A DNA stretch of 64,000 nt from NCBI GenBank assembly GCA_004332335.1, contig SISS01000015.1:1-64000 (forward strand). The letters run 5' to 3'. The DNA is from Methanoregulaceae archaeon UXB-2016. Lineage in GTDB: Archaea > Halobacteriota > Methanomicrobia > Methanomicrobiales > Methanospirillaceae. The notes below the pieces were generated by a model, which saw nothing but the letters and a program-made list of their open reading frames with translations, did no database searches and was not told the origin of the DNA. Shown here in pieces: positions 21,361 through 30,036 of this stretch (its first letter is position 1; the number at the start of each line of letters is the position of its first letter). The position numbers were made by a program, and so were the translations under genes.

Positions 21361-21740
21361 TCCTCGCCCTCGATCGCCAGGAGGAGCGCCTTGCGGAGCA
21401 TGAACTCCGTGTATCCCCCGGCGGCCCTCGCCTCGTCCTCGGCGAGCGGGTGCCGAATGGCCGCTATCTCCTCCCGGCGCGACCGGGCGCGGCAGTAGAG
21501 GTGCCCCTCGCGGACCCGCTCCAGGATCTCCTCGAGGTCCCGGCCGTTCACCTCCACGCCCCCGTCGCCCGAGGTCATCTCCTCCCGCACCGTGACGCGG
21601 ACTCCGGCGGCCTCGAGCGCCGGCCGGATCGCCTCGACCACCTCCTGGACCGAAAGGCCCGTATCGGTCGCGACGAGTCCGCCCTGTACGGCCCCCGGGC
21701 CATGACGCCAGGCCAGATCGAGGGTGAGCGCCTCTCCCAT
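21357..21740 (-). CDS. Conserved hypothetical protein (DUF2703-like)
   Basis: 127 aa, soluble. The layout LDLAWRHGPGA...GLSVQEVVEAIRPALEAAGVRVTVRE...VEVNGRDLEEIL resembles the thioredoxin-like DUF2703 family of methanogens and sulfate reducers (strand, long helix, then an 'INGKPLEEIL' turn), but the Cys residues typical of that family are mostly absent; one Cys (LYCRAR) remains. I do not assign a function. It starts 6 bp after the msrB stop on the same strand, so is probably co-transcribed with it. Confidence 0.55.
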   Translation of the reverse strand: MGEALTLDLAWRHGPGAVQGGLVATDTGLSVQEVVEAIRPALEAAGVRVTVREEMTSGDGGVEVNGRDLEEILERVREGHLYCRARSRREEIAAIRHPLAEDEARAAGGYTEFMLRKALLLAIEGED

Positions 21741-21746
21741 CTCCTC

Positions 21747-22196
21747 CTACTCCTCCACGAATCGGAGGGAGGCGGAGTTCATGCAGTACCGGCGGCCAGT
21801 CGGCGGCGGGCCGTCGTCAAAGACATGCCCGAGATGGGCGTCACAGCGCCGGCAGAGGACCTCGGTCCGCTCCATGCCGTACGCGCGGTCCGCCTCCTCG
21901 TAGACGTTCGTAGAGGCCACGGGGCGCGAGAAGCTCGGCCACCCCGTCCCCGACTCGATCTTGTCGGCCGAGCTGAAGAGGTCGATGCCACAGGAGGCGC
22001 ACCGGTAGATCCCGGGCCGCTTGTTTGCGTGGTATTCGTTCTGGAAGGCCACCTCTGTCCCCTTCTTCCGGGCGACGCTGTACTGCTCGGGGGTCAGGCG
22101 TCGCCGCCACTCCTCGTCCGGGAGGTGGCAGCGCCGCATGGGTACGGTCCGCCCCTCCGAGACCACGTAGATCGGGACCTCGTCCTCGGGCTCCAT
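21747..22196 (-). CDS. msrB: Peptide-methionine (R)-S-oxide reductase
   Basis: 149 aa. It reduces methionine-R-sulfoxide in oxidised proteins. Zinc ligands are CASCG (about residue 67) and CRRCDAHLGHVF (about 114); the catalytic Cys is in RRYCMNSASLRF near the C-terminus. The substrate-binding signature SGTGWPSFSRP is intact. The N-terminus carries about 20 residues before the usual WRRRLTPEQY motif. It sits between the TPR gene and the hypothetical gene on the minus strand, likely one transcript. In an anaerobe it is presumably a repair enzyme for oxygen exposure. Confidence 0.95.
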   Translation of the reverse strand: MEPEDEVPIYVVSEGRTVPMRRCHLPDEEWRRRLTPEQYSVARKKGTEVAFQNEYHANKRPGIYRCASCGIDLFSSADKIESGTGWPSFSRPVASTNVYEEADRAYGMERTEVLCRRCDAHLGHVFDDGPPPTGRRYCMNSASLRFVEE

Positions 22197-22233
22197 GCGT
22201 GAGGGATGGGGCGCTCCCTACTTTAAGGGATCG

Positions 22234-22818
22234 TCAGAGCCCGAGCTTCCCGGCCGTCTCGCGGCAGAGCCCGGCCTCCTCGGGCCTCCCGAGGGCCTCC
22301 ATCACCTCGGCCGTCAGTGCCCACGCGGTCGCACGCTGGGGGTCGAGATCGAGCGACCGCTCGAGAGAGAAGAGGGCGTCCTCGCACCGGTCGAGCGACT
22401 TCTCCATCATCCCTCGCATCAGCCACGCGGTCGGGTCGTCGGGCTTGATCTCGATCGCTGCCTCGAAGCACCAGCAGGCCTCCGCGTGCTGTTCGCCGTC
22501 GATCAGCTCGAACCCCTTCTTGAGCCAGTGATCGAACCGGGCGATGCCGATCATGGAGGCGCGCTCGATCCGCTCGAACGCCTCCTTCTCCCGTCCAAGG
22601 TGATGAAGCGCCTTTGCCGAGGCCCTGAGGGCCGGGCAGTTCTCGGGCTCGCGCTCGGTCGCCGTCTCGAAGCACCAGAGCGCGCGAGCGTACTCGCCGG
22701 CCTCGATCTGGGCCTGGCCGCGGCGGAGCCATTCGACCGCAGTGTCCCCGTCGCCGGGGTGCTCCCCCCCGTCGATCAGGGAGCCATAAATCTTCGAGTA
22801 CTCGATGCTCGTTCCCCC
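22234..22818 (-). CDS. TPR-repeat protein; start codon unresolved (possible 5' lesion)
   Basis: The open frame runs from a TGA at 22821-22819 to the stop at 22234. It encodes at least four tetratricopeptide helical pairs, including GEYARALWCFETATEREPENCPALRASAKALHHLGREKEAFER upstream of, and HAEACWCFEAAIEIKPDDPTAWLMRGMMEKS downstream of, the first ATG at 22554. TPR homology clearly begins before that ATG, yet the upstream 264 bp contain no in-frame ATG, GTG or TTG. An ATC at 22806-22804 lies a few bases after a G-rich SD-like run and differs from ATG by one base. A seven-base C run (22764-22770) is another place where an indel could hide. The real start may be mutated, non-canonical, or sequence error. 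Function: protein-protein scaffold. Confidence 0.6.
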   Translation of the reverse strand, partial: GGTSIEYSKIYGSLIDGGEHPGDGDTAVEWLRRGQAQIEAGEYARALWCFETATEREPENCPALRASAKALHHLGREKEAFERIERASMIGIARFDHWLKKGFELIDGEQHAEACWCFEAAIEIKPDDPTAWLMRGMMEKSLDRCEDALFSLERSLDLDPQRATAWALTAEVMEALGRPEEAGLCRETAGKLGL

Positions 22819-22925
22819 TCAGAGATCGTACGAGACCTGCCTAGAAAAACCTGATCCTGCAATCCGATGCCTTTATCCGATCTGCATACAAGGGTCCCGT
22901 CCATGAGCATGACGGAGATGTGGTG

Positions 22926-23708
22926 ATGCAACTCGTACACCGTGTAGCACTCGTGACAGGTGCGGGGTCCGGGATCGGCCGGGCCACGGCCCTGCTCTTT
23001 GCCCGGGAGGGCGCCAAGGTGGCCGCCCTCGGCCATACCGCCGACGAGATCGAACAGGTCGTCGCGGATATCCACGAGCAGGGCGGCGTGGCCCTGTCGA
23101 TCGTGGCGGACGTCGCGCATGCAAGCCAGATGCGCGACGCGATCTCGGCGATCGAGGCCCAGTGGGGCCGGCTCGATGTGGTCTTCGCCAACGCCGGGAT
23201 CAACGGGGTCTGGGCCCCGATCGACGAGCTCGAGCCGGGAGACTGGGACCAGACGATCAACGTAAACCTGCGCGGCACGTTTCTGACGATCAAGTACGCA
23301 GTGCCGCTGATGCGGAGCACGGGGGGTTCGATCATCGTGAACTCGTCCGTGAACGGCACCAGGATCTTCTCGAATACGGGGGCGACCGCGTACTCCGTCT
23401 CGAAGGCCGGTCAGGTCGCGCTCGCGAAGATGCTCGCGTTCGAACTGGCCAGGGACCGGATCCGGGTGAACGTCGTCTGCCCGGGCGCGATCTCGACCGA
23501 GATCGACAACAACACCGTGGAGCGCGACCTCGACGAGGTCCGCGAGCCCGTCATCTTCCCCGAGGGGAAGATCCCCCTGACCGACGGGCGCCCGGGCATG
23601 TCCGAGCAGGTCGCGGCGCTCGTCCTCTTCCTCGCCTCGGACGTCTCGTTCCTGATCACCGGGACCGAGGTCTGGGTCGACGGGGGCGAGTCTCTCCTTC
23701 AGGGGTGA
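22926..23708 (+). CDS. Short-chain dehydrogenase/reductase (classical SDR)
   Basis: 260 aa. The Rossmann motif is TGAGSGIGRA (about residues 12-21). ANAGING marks the NAG strand, the active-site Ser is in VNSSVNG, and Tyr/Lys are in AYSVSKAG. The C-terminus is GTEVWVDGGESL, as in glucose-1-dehydrogenase/FabG-type SDRs. NAD(P)-dependent oxidation or reduction of an alcohol or ketone; substrate unknown. ATG 22926 is preceded by GGAG (22914-22917); two in-frame GTG codons (22920, 22923) directly upstream are alternatives. Its 3' end overlaps the convergent MFS gene by 10 bp. Confidence 0.85.
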   Translation: MQLVHRVALVTGAGSGIGRATALLFAREGAKVAALGHTADEIEQVVADIHEQGGVALSIVADVAHASQMRDAISAIEAQWGRLDVVFANAGINGVWAPIDELEPGDWDQTINVNLRGTFLTIKYAVPLMRSTGGSIIVNSSVNGTRIFSNTGATAYSVSKAGQVALAKMLAFELARDRIRVNVVCPGAISTEIDNNTVERDLDEVREPVIFPEGKIPLTDGRPGMSEQVAALVLFLASDVSFLITGTEVWVDGGESLLQG

Positions 23709-25117
23709 GCCGTCCGAGAGGCCTGGCGCCCGCGCAGGGCCGAGAGGGCCGCGGAGACCGCGGCCAAGCCGGCCCCGACAAGGATGATCAGGCCGATCAC
23801 GTGGGCGATCAGGGCGGGTTCGGCCTCGAGGACCGGACCCGGGTGGCCCCCGGCGATGAGAAGGGCGTTGAGCAGGATCGAGCCGATCGAGACGCCGAGG
23901 GACATCCCCAGGTTCCTCCCGGCCGCAGTGACCGCGGAGGCCAGACCGAGCCAGCGGCGAGGGACCGAGCTCATCTGGTCCGTGTTGTTCGGGGCCTGGA
24001 AGAGCGCCGACCCGAACCCCATCACGACGAATGCTGCGAGGATCGGCGTGAGGAGGCCGGCCGGGGCTGCGAGACCGGCCGCGGCATACCCGATGGCGAC
24101 AAGGGCCATCCCGACGGCGGCGAGGTACGGGAACCGCGAGCGGTCGTAGAGCCAGCCGGCCACGGGCGCGGTCACGGCCATCATCCCGGGCAGCACCAGG
24201 AAGACGAGTCCGACCGTCGCGGGCGAGAGGTCCATCACCCGTTCGAAGTAGAACGGGCCGACCAGGTTCAGCATGAAGCTCGCCACGAAGAAGAGGACCA
24301 TGGCGCCGACCGGGAGGACGTACAGGGGCTCGGCGAGTAGGCCCAGGTCGACGAGCGGGTCCTTCCGCCCCCGCTCGACCAGGACAAACACGGCCGTTGC
24401 GGTGAGGGCAACGAGCCCGTATACCGCCCCCAGGGGATCGAGCGACGGATTGTCGGCGAGTCGTCCGAGAAAGAGCATCAGGCCCGCAAGCCCGATGCCG
24501 AGCGTCACGGCGCCGGGCAGGTCGAGCCGGAATTGTTCGGGCCGGGTGTGTGCCCGCGGCAGGATCCGGAGTGCGCCGGCCATGACCACGGCGCCGATCG
24601 GGAGGTTGATGAAGAAGATCGACTTCCAGCCGAACGCCTCGACCAGGAAGCCGCCGAGCACGGGGGCCGCGATCGAGGCGATCGCGACCGTGGACCCGAG
24701 ATAGCCGAGGGCCCGGCCCCGTTCGGCGAGCGGGAATGCGTCGAAGATGAGGGCATTCGAGATCGAGAAGACCATCGCGCCCCCGACCGCCTGGACCATT
24801 CGCGCCGCGATCAGGTACGGCAGGGTCGGCGCGAGGCCGCAGGCCCCCGAGGCCAGGGTGAAGAGGAGGAGCCCACCGATGAAGAGGGGAGTTCGCCCGA
24901 TGTACTCCGAGATGCGGCCCGCCGGGAGGAGCAGGACCGTCATGGTCAGGAGATAGGCTGTGATCACCCACTGCGTGGTATCGAGGTCGACGCCGAACTG
25001 ACCGGTGATCGTCGGGAGGGCGATCGCGACCACCACGCCGTCGATGACGGCCATGAAGACTCCGGCAAGCACGACCGCCAGGAGCAGGTACCGGTTCGGC
25101 GCGCCGCGGGGCTCCAT
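23699..25117 (-). CDS. MFS drug:H+ antiporter-type transporter (DHA2, 14 TM)
   Basis: 472 aa with about fourteen hydrophobic helices. Motif D1 (LAGVFMAVIDGVVVAIALPTI), motif A (GRISEYIGRTPLFIGGLLLF), motif C region (LGYLGSTVAIASIAAPVLGGFLVEAFGWKSIFFINLPIG) and the long C-terminal half fit the EmrB/QacA (DHA2) family of multidrug exporters. It acts in the cytoplasmic membrane, using the proton gradient. The substrate cannot be deduced. A Cys-free TM core and an Ala/Gly-rich composition match the neighbours, so there is no sign of recent transfer. It could be natural export of metabolites rather than drug resistance. Confidence 0.88.
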   Translation of the reverse strand: MEPRGAPNRYLLLAVVLAGVFMAVIDGVVVAIALPTITGQFGVDLDTTQWVITAYLLTMTVLLLPAGRISEYIGRTPLFIGGLLLFTLASGACGLAPTLPYLIAARMVQAVGGAMVFSISNALIFDAFPLAERGRALGYLGSTVAIASIAAPVLGGFLVEAFGWKSIFFINLPIGAVVMAGALRILPRAHTRPEQFRLDLPGAVTLGIGLAGLMLFLGRLADNPSLDPLGAVYGLVALTATAVFVLVERGRKDPLVDLGLLAEPLYVLPVGAMVLFFVASFMLNLVGPFYFERVMDLSPATVGLVFLVLPGMMAVTAPVAGWLYDRSRFPYLAAVGMALVAIGYAAAGLAAPAGLLTPILAAFVVMGFGSALFQAPNNTDQMSSVPRRWLGLASAVTAAGRNLGMSLGVSIGSILLNALLIAGGHPGPVLEAEPALIAHVIGLIILVGAGLAAVSAALSALRGRQASRTAHP

Positions 25118-25207
25118 ATCACAGTATCAGTCGCCGGTTCTTCGGATAAGCCTGTTTCAGCCATCGACGCGGTAAATGTTACCCCTTCTCGCGACAGACA
25201 TCGGTAC

Positions 25208-25873
25208 ATGGCGTCAGGTGGCTGGGACGAGGACTATCGGCAGCGCGGGCGGCTGTACAGGGGAGAGGTCCGGCTGCCGCCCATCCCCCGTGGCGGGCGC
25301 ATCCTCGACATCGGGTGCGGCGACGGACGCACGCTCCAGGCGCTCGGGGCCCATGCGTGCACCGCTGTCGGGATCGATACGGCCCGGTCGGCGCTCGCGC
25401 TCTGCCGTGCCGGAGCCCGGGAGCCGGCGCCGGTACTCGCGCTCGCCGACGCCGGATCTCTGCCTTTTCGGGATGGATCGTTCGACCAGGTCCTGATGTT
25501 CCACGTGATCGGGCATGGATACAGCGACGACCGGCACCGGCTCGCGGCCGAGGCCGAGCGCGTCACCGCTCGCGGGGGCACGGTGCACCTCCGCGTCTTC
25601 TCGCACGAGGACCTTCGTGCCGGCTCAGGCGAACCGGTCGAGGACGGGTCACGGCTCCGCCGCAACGGTCTGCTCACGCACTACTTCACCGAGGAGGAGG
25701 TCGGAGCTCTCTTCCCCTCCATGCTACCGGTCCGAATCGATACAGTCCGATGGCACCTCCGCGTCCGCGGCGAACGCCTTCCCCGGGCAGAGGTCGAGGC
25801 GGTCTTCCGGCGCCCGGCCCCTCCGGAATCGTCTGGTCCGCCCTTCGATTCGGAGATGAATCATAATACATAA
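25208..25873 (+). CDS. SAM-dependent class I methyltransferase
   Basis: 221 aa. Motif I ILDIGCGDGRTLQAL (about residues 31-45), motif II VGIDTARSAL, then LALADAGSLPFRDGSFDQVLMFHVIGH (motifs III/IV) place it in the Methyltransf_11 family of SAM-dependent methyltransferases. The substrate is unknown. ATG 25208 is supported by the homology start; the open frame upstream overlaps the divergent transporter gene. The last residues are polar and probably disordered. Confidence 0.85.
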   Translation: MASGGWDEDYRQRGRLYRGEVRLPPIPRGGRILDIGCGDGRTLQALGAHACTAVGIDTARSALALCRAGAREPAPVLALADAGSLPFRDGSFDQVLMFHVIGHGYSDDRHRLAAEAERVTARGGTVHLRVFSHEDLRAGSGEPVEDGSRLRRNGLLTHYFTEEEVGALFPSMLPVRIDTVRWHLRVRGERLPRAEVEAVFRRPAPPESSGPPFDSEMNHNT

Positions 25874-25889
25874 ATGCCTGATCCGAGCA

Positions 25890-25899
25890 ATTTTTATAG
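25890..25899 (+). promoter_or_regulatory. TATA box for the sequon-rich lipoprotein gene
   Basis: ATTTTTATAG lies about 47 bp before the ATG at 25942. It predicts a transcript starting near 25921 with a 20-nt leader holding the SD GGAG (25934-25937). Confidence 0.55.
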
Positions 25900-25941
25900 C
25901 GATGCCTCCTGCAGCCAGCGGGAGGCACCGGATGGAGAGCT

Positions 25942-26271
25942 ATGTCACTCAATAACCGTATGATCCTCTGCCTCGTCTGCCTTGCAGCCGTGGGAATGCT
26001 CTGCGTGGCCGGATGCACGAGCCAGGCCCCGGCCGGGAACGCGACCAAGGCGCCCAACGCGACCGCCGCGCCGACCATGAACAACACGATCCTCAAGATC
26101 AACAACAACCAGGCGCCGAACCTGAGCGCAAACGCGACCGCCGCCCCGACGGCAGGTGCGCCCGCAGTCACGACCACGGTAGCCGGGAACGTAACGATCC
26201 CGGGCATCAACGCGACCCTGCCAGCCCTCAACGTGACCGTGCCGGCGATCAACGTCTCGATCCCGAAGTAA
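25942..26271 (+). CDS. Small lipoprotein dense in N-glycosylation sequons
   Basis: 109 aa. The signal peptide ends in a lipobox (LCVAGC, Cys at about residue 28). The mature part has no recognisable domain and consists of Ala, Asn, Thr, Pro and Val. It carries about nine N-x-S/T sequons (NAT, NNT, NLS, NVT, NVS) in roughly 80 residues. Predicted to be membrane-anchored outside the cell and heavily N-glycosylated. SD GGAG sits 4 nt before the ATG. The closest parallel in the window is the Thr-rich lipoprotein at 8977, although the two repeats are not homologous. Confidence 0.75.
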   Translation: MSLNNRMILCLVCLAAVGMLCVAGCTSQAPAGNATKAPNATAAPTMNNTILKINNNQAPNLSANATAAPTAGAPAVTTTVAGNVTIPGINATLPALNVTVPAINVSIPK

Positions 26272-26336
26272 GGCCGCCGGACCGGTGACGGCAACGGCCT
26301 GAGGCCGACGGCACCCGTCCCCCTGTTTTCTGGAAA

Positions 26337-26346
26337 TCTTTATACC
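26337..26346 (+). promoter_or_regulatory. TATA box of the phosphoribosyltransferase gene
   Basis: TCTTTATACC is centred about 30 bp before the ATG at 26372, so transcription should start only a few bases upstream of the start codon (near-leaderless mRNA). Confidence 0.6.
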
Positions 26347-26371
26347 CCCTGCGCCCTTTGGGACAGGCAGG

Positions 26372-27070
26372 ATGGTATCTATCATCCACGACCCGGCACT
26401 GTCCGGACGACGCGGCATCTTCCGGGACCGAGCCGAGGCGGGTGTGGTCTGCGCGGAGCTCATGCAGGAGCACGAAGACCTGGTGTCGAACGCGCTCTGC
26501 GGCGCCATTCCGTCCGGCGGGGTCGCGGTCGCCGGGCCGATCGCACGGCGGCTGGGCCTGCCCTTCACGCTCCTGGTCGCCCGGAAGGTCCAGGTGCCGG
26601 GCAACACCGAGTTCGGCATGGGTGCCGTGGCCTGGGACGGACGCGTTATTCTCGACCGGCCCCTGATCGCCGCGCTCTCCCTCGACCCCCCGGAGGTTGA
26701 GGAGGCCGTGCGGCGGGCCCGGGCCTCGGTCGAGGAGCGCCTCGTCTCATTCTTCGGGTCGAAGCGAATGCCGGAGGTCCGAGGTCGACGCGTGCTCGTC
26801 GTGGACGACGGGCTCGCCGGCGGGTCCACGGCGCTCGTGGTCGTGGCCGCCCTTCGGGCAGCGGGGGCCGTTCCGATCGTCGTGGTGGTCCCGACCGGGC
26901 ACGACCGGACCGTCATCCTCGTGGCCGAGGCGGCCGATGCGGTCGTTTGCGCCAATATCCGTTCGGGGGACCGGTTCGCAGTGGCCGAGGCGTATCGCCA
27001 CTGGCGGGACCTTGAGGAGCCCGAGGTGCTCGCGCTCTTGAGAGAGCTCGAAGACGAAGGGATCTTCTGA
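26372..27070 (+). CDS. Type I phosphoribosyltransferase domain protein
   Basis: 232 aa. The PRPP-binding loop is VLVVDDGLAGGSTALVVVAALRAAG (about residues 147-171: two acidic residues, then Gly-rich loop). The N-terminal region AIPSGGVAVAGPIARRLGLPFTLLVARKVQVPGNTEFGMGAVAWDG is the usual PRTase opening with the Arg-Lys hood. Such archaeal proteins are annotated simply as phosphoribosyltransferases; the base they use is not known. Followed after 4 bp by the EamA transporter gene on the same strand, which suggests a shared transcript. Confidence 0.85.
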   Translation: MVSIIHDPALSGRRGIFRDRAEAGVVCAELMQEHEDLVSNALCGAIPSGGVAVAGPIARRLGLPFTLLVARKVQVPGNTEFGMGAVAWDGRVILDRPLIAALSLDPPEVEEAVRRARASVEERLVSFFGSKRMPEVRGRRVLVVDDGLAGGSTALVVVAALRAAGAVPIVVVVPTGHDRTVILVAEAADAVVCANIRSGDRFAVAEAYRHWRDLEEPEVLALLRELEDEGIF

Positions 27071-27074
27071 TCCC

Positions 27075-27953
27075 ATGCTGGTCTGGATCCCGCTCTCGCT
27101 CGTCTCGGCGGTTGCCAACGCGAGCTATCTCTTCGGGCTCAAGCGCCTGATCGAGCCGCACGGCCAGGACCTGATCGCGGGGGGGATCCATCTCTCGGCC
27201 TCAGTGCTGCTCCTCCTCACCGCGGTCGCGGTCGGGCTCCCCGCGCTCGGGCCGCTCTTTCTACCGTCCGTGGTCGCGACCACCGCCCTGAACGCGGTCG
27301 CCACGTACCTGACCCTTCGTGCCTTCCGGGTCACGGACCTCTCGATCGCGGTCCCGATGCTCTCGTTCACCCCGGCCGCGCTCCTCCTGACCTCACCGAT
27401 CTTCGAAGGGGCGGTCCCGCCCCCTCTCGGGGTCCTCGGCATCGCCCTGATCGTCACGGGCTCGTACGTCCTGAACCTGACCGCGCGCTGCCGCTCGCCC
27501 CTCGAGCCGCTCCGGGCGCTCGGGCGCGACCCGGGCGTCCGGGCCATGCTCGGCGTCGCGATGATCTACGCGCTCACCTCGCAGTTCGACAAGGTCGTGG
27601 TCCAGCAGTCCGACCCCTTCATCGGTTCGGCGCTCGTGACCCTGCTGATCGGGGCATTTTTTCTTGCCCGCGCTCTGGCTGCGCGGCGGGTCAGGGGGTC
27701 TTCGCCCGTGCCGTGGCGGGACCGCGGGGCGATCGTCGGGCTCGGTGCCCTGCTCGCGGTCGAGGTGGTCTCGATCAACGCGGCCTTTCTCTTCGTGACA
27801 GTCCCGTACGCGGTCGCGCTCAAGCGGACCAGCGCGGTCTTCTCGGTCTTCTACGGGTGCGTGCTCGCAGGCGAGAGCGGCCTGCGCCAGCGCGCGGCCG
27901 GTGCGGGCCTGATGGTGCTCGGCGCCGCGGTCGTGATCCTCTCCTCGACCTAG
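27075..27953 (+). CDS. EamA/DMT-family transporter
   Basis: 292 aa with ten predicted TM helices arranged as two five-helix repeats. The first ends in GLKRLIEP...VPMLSFTPAALLLTSPIFEG...GSYVLNLTA and the second in SINAAFLFVTVPYAVALKRTSAVFSVFYGCVLAGE, both typical of EamA domains. It is a membrane exporter or importer of a small metabolite; the substrate is unknown. It begins 4 bp after the PRTase stop. Its stop overlaps the convergent adenine deaminase stop by 4 bp. Confidence 0.85.
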   Translation: MLVWIPLSLVSAVANASYLFGLKRLIEPHGQDLIAGGIHLSASVLLLLTAVAVGLPALGPLFLPSVVATTALNAVATYLTLRAFRVTDLSIAVPMLSFTPAALLLTSPIFEGAVPPPLGVLGIALIVTGSYVLNLTARCRSPLEPLRALGRDPGVRAMLGVAMIYALTSQFDKVVVQQSDPFIGSALVTLLIGAFFLARALAARRVRGSSPVPWRDRGAIVGLGALLAVEVVSINAAFLFVTVPYAVALKRTSAVFSVFYGCVLAGESGLRQRAAGAGLMVLGAAVVILSST

Positions 27954-29608
27954 AAGAGAAGCGGCATGTCGGACCATGCCCCGGTATCGAAGACTCCGCG
28001 CTCGGTCAGGCGTCGCTCGGGGATCACAGTCAGGGCGAGGAACGAGAGGTGCATGAAGGCCTGATCGCAGGCCCCGAGGGCAGCCGCGTGGTCATGGAGC
28101 CGATCGAGCCCCGCGACGACCTCGTCGAACGGACGATCGGACATCAGGCCCGCGACCGGAAGCGGCAGGGCCGTGGTCTCTCCCGCGCCGACCGCGGCGA
28201 GCCCGCCCCCCGACGAGATCACCGTCTCCACCGCGGCGACGATCGCCTCCGGCTCGGCACCGACTGCCACCACATGGTGCGCGTCGTGCGCAACCGATCC
28301 CGCGATCGCCCCGGTCCGGAGGCCGAATCCGCGGACCAGACCGATCCCGGAGCCAGTGCCCCGATAGGCGTCGCAGACCACTCCGACGAGCAGGTCCGAG
28401 GTCGGGTCGGGCACCGTGCCGCCGTGGAGAGGAAGGTCCAGTGCCCTGGTCCGGATCTGGCCCGGGACCAGCTCGATCACGCGCGCCGTGCCTTCGAGCG
28501 TCAGGGCAAGGTCCGTCGCCTTCGGTGGACGGCAGCGCATGGGCCGGGGGGGCGGCGGCACCGGGGCGGGGACCGACCCCCGGTCGACCACCTCGGCGCC
28601 GGCCCGGAAGGTTCTGGCCACCCGGAACTCCCGGCCGGGCTCGAGGACGCAGAGGTCGGCCCGGCGGCCGGGGGAGAGCGCACCGCGGTCGAGAAGGCCG
28701 AACCGGTCGGCGGCCGAGAGTGTGGCCATGCGAAGGGCCAGCTCAGGCTCGAGCCCGGCCTCGACGGCCTGGCGGACACAGTCGTCGATGCTTCCGGCCC
28801 GCACCAGCAGGTCGGCATGCCGGTCGTCCGTGCAGAAGGCAGCGCGGGGCGCGGTGGCGGGAGTGACGAGGGGAAGGAGAGCCCGGAGGTTTCGTTCGGT
28901 CGACCCTTCCCGGAGAAAGAGCCACATTCCGCGGGCGAGCCGGTCCCTCCCCTCTCCGGCTGTGGTAGACTCGTGGTCGCTCTGGACCCCCGAGAGGATG
29001 TACGCGTTCAGGGCGTGGCCTGCAAGCCCGGGGGCGTGCCCGTCGACCAGGTCGAACCCCGCGAGCTTGGCGACCAGGTCTGGGTCCTGCCCGAGGAGGC
29101 CGGGCACGTTCATCACCTCTCCGAGTCCGAGCACTCCCTCCCTCCCGGCGAACGCGAGAAGCACATCGGCGTCGAGGACCGCGCCCCCGCGGTCGAGGGG
29201 CGTGGCCGGCACGCAGGACGGAAGCATCAGGAGGAGGTCGACCGGAAGGTGGGGCCGGCAGGCGAGTACGTACTCGATCCCCGGTTCCCCGAGCACGTTC
29301 GCGATCTCATGCGGATCGGCGATCACGGTCGTGGTCCCGTGGGCCGCGGCCAGGCGGGCGTACTCGAACGGGGAGAGCAGGGACGACTCGATATGCACGT
29401 GCGCGTCGATCAGGCCGGGCACGACCCGGGCCCCCCGCAGGTCGATCTGTTCTCGCGCCCGGTACGGACCGGGCCCTAGGACCCGACCCGCGTGGATGCC
29501 GAGGTCGGTCTCCTCCCACTCGCCCAGGAACGGGTTGAAGATGCACGCGTTCAGCAGGGCCAGATCCGGCCGCAGATCGCCGAGGGCCGCCCGCACGCGC
29601 TCATCCAC
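27950..29608 (-). CDS. ade: Adenine deaminase
   Basis: 552 aa. It converts adenine to hypoxanthine in purine salvage. Amidohydrolase metal motif GLIDAHVHIESSLLSP (about residues 65-80) and ADPHEIANVLG (about 96) are exactly those of Ade. The C-terminal adenine deaminase domain contains RGFGLRTGAIAGSVAHDAHHVVAVG and SSGGGLAAVGAG. The start overlaps by 8 bp the stop of the upstream lipoprotein gene on the same strand. Cytosolic enzyme, Mn/Fe dependent in known members. Confidence 0.93.
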   Translation of the reverse strand: MDERVRAALGDLRPDLALLNACIFNPFLGEWEETDLGIHAGRVLGPGPYRAREQIDLRGARVVPGLIDAHVHIESSLLSPFEYARLAAAHGTTTVIADPHEIANVLGEPGIEYVLACRPHLPVDLLLMLPSCVPATPLDRGGAVLDADVLLAFAGREGVLGLGEVMNVPGLLGQDPDLVAKLAGFDLVDGHAPGLAGHALNAYILSGVQSDHESTTAGEGRDRLARGMWLFLREGSTERNLRALLPLVTPATAPRAAFCTDDRHADLLVRAGSIDDCVRQAVEAGLEPELALRMATLSAADRFGLLDRGALSPGRRADLCVLEPGREFRVARTFRAGAEVVDRGSVPAPVPPPPRPMRCRPPKATDLALTLEGTARVIELVPGQIRTRALDLPLHGGTVPDPTSDLLVGVVCDAYRGTGSGIGLVRGFGLRTGAIAGSVAHDAHHVVAVGAEPEAIVAAVETVISSGGGLAAVGAGETTALPLPVAGLMSDRPFDEVVAGLDRLHDHAAALGACDQAFMHLSFLALTVIPERRLTERGVFDTGAWSDMPLLF

Positions 29609-30005
29609 GGCTCCTCTCCCCGGGCACGGTCAGCTCCCGGATCACGGCCGCCCGTCGTTCATCCCCTTCATGGAGGTGAAGATAGCACCGGTAGGTGCCC
29701 GGAGGAAGCTCGAGCCGGTAGGTGTATCGATTGGTCCCAGCGGCGATATCCACATATCGCGCTTCGGCAAAGACCTCGCGCTGCCCGAGCGGATCAAGGG
29801 CGGAGACGGCCACCTGCAGACTGGCGTGCGCTATCGGGGCGTCGGTGACGACGGTCACGTTGAGTTCTGCCTGTCCGTATTCTATGGGTCCGAAGCCCGG
29901 CTCGCTTGCAGTGCAGCCCGCAATCGAGACGAGGGCGACGAGGCAGAGGAGGGCGTGACGCCGGGAAGCGAACATCTCGTGGTCATTGGTACGTACGCCG
30001 GCCAT
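29601..30005 (-). CDS. Small exported lipoprotein, unknown function
   Basis: 134 aa. A signal peptide with an unusually long n-region leads to a lipobox (VSIAGC, Cys about residue 31). The mature part looks like one beta-sandwich (AELNVTVVTDAPIAHASLQVAVSAL...TYRLELPPGTYRCYLHLHEGDE), of the kind seen in small Ig-like or CARDB-type modules, but no family is certain. TTTAAAAT at about 30027-30034 lies about 25 bp before ATG 30005, suggesting a leaderless start there; ATG 29975 is the alternative and gives a more normal signal peptide. It overlaps ade by 8 bp. Confidence 0.6.
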   Translation of the reverse strand: MAGVRTNDHEMFASRRHALLCLVALVSIAGCTASEPGFGPIEYGQAELNVTVVTDAPIAHASLQVAVSALDPLGQREVFAEARYVDIAAGTNRYTYRLELPPGTYRCYLHLHEGDERRAAVIRELTVPGERSRG

Positions 30006-30036
30006 AATAAATAGGATATGATTTTAAACGCGCGAA

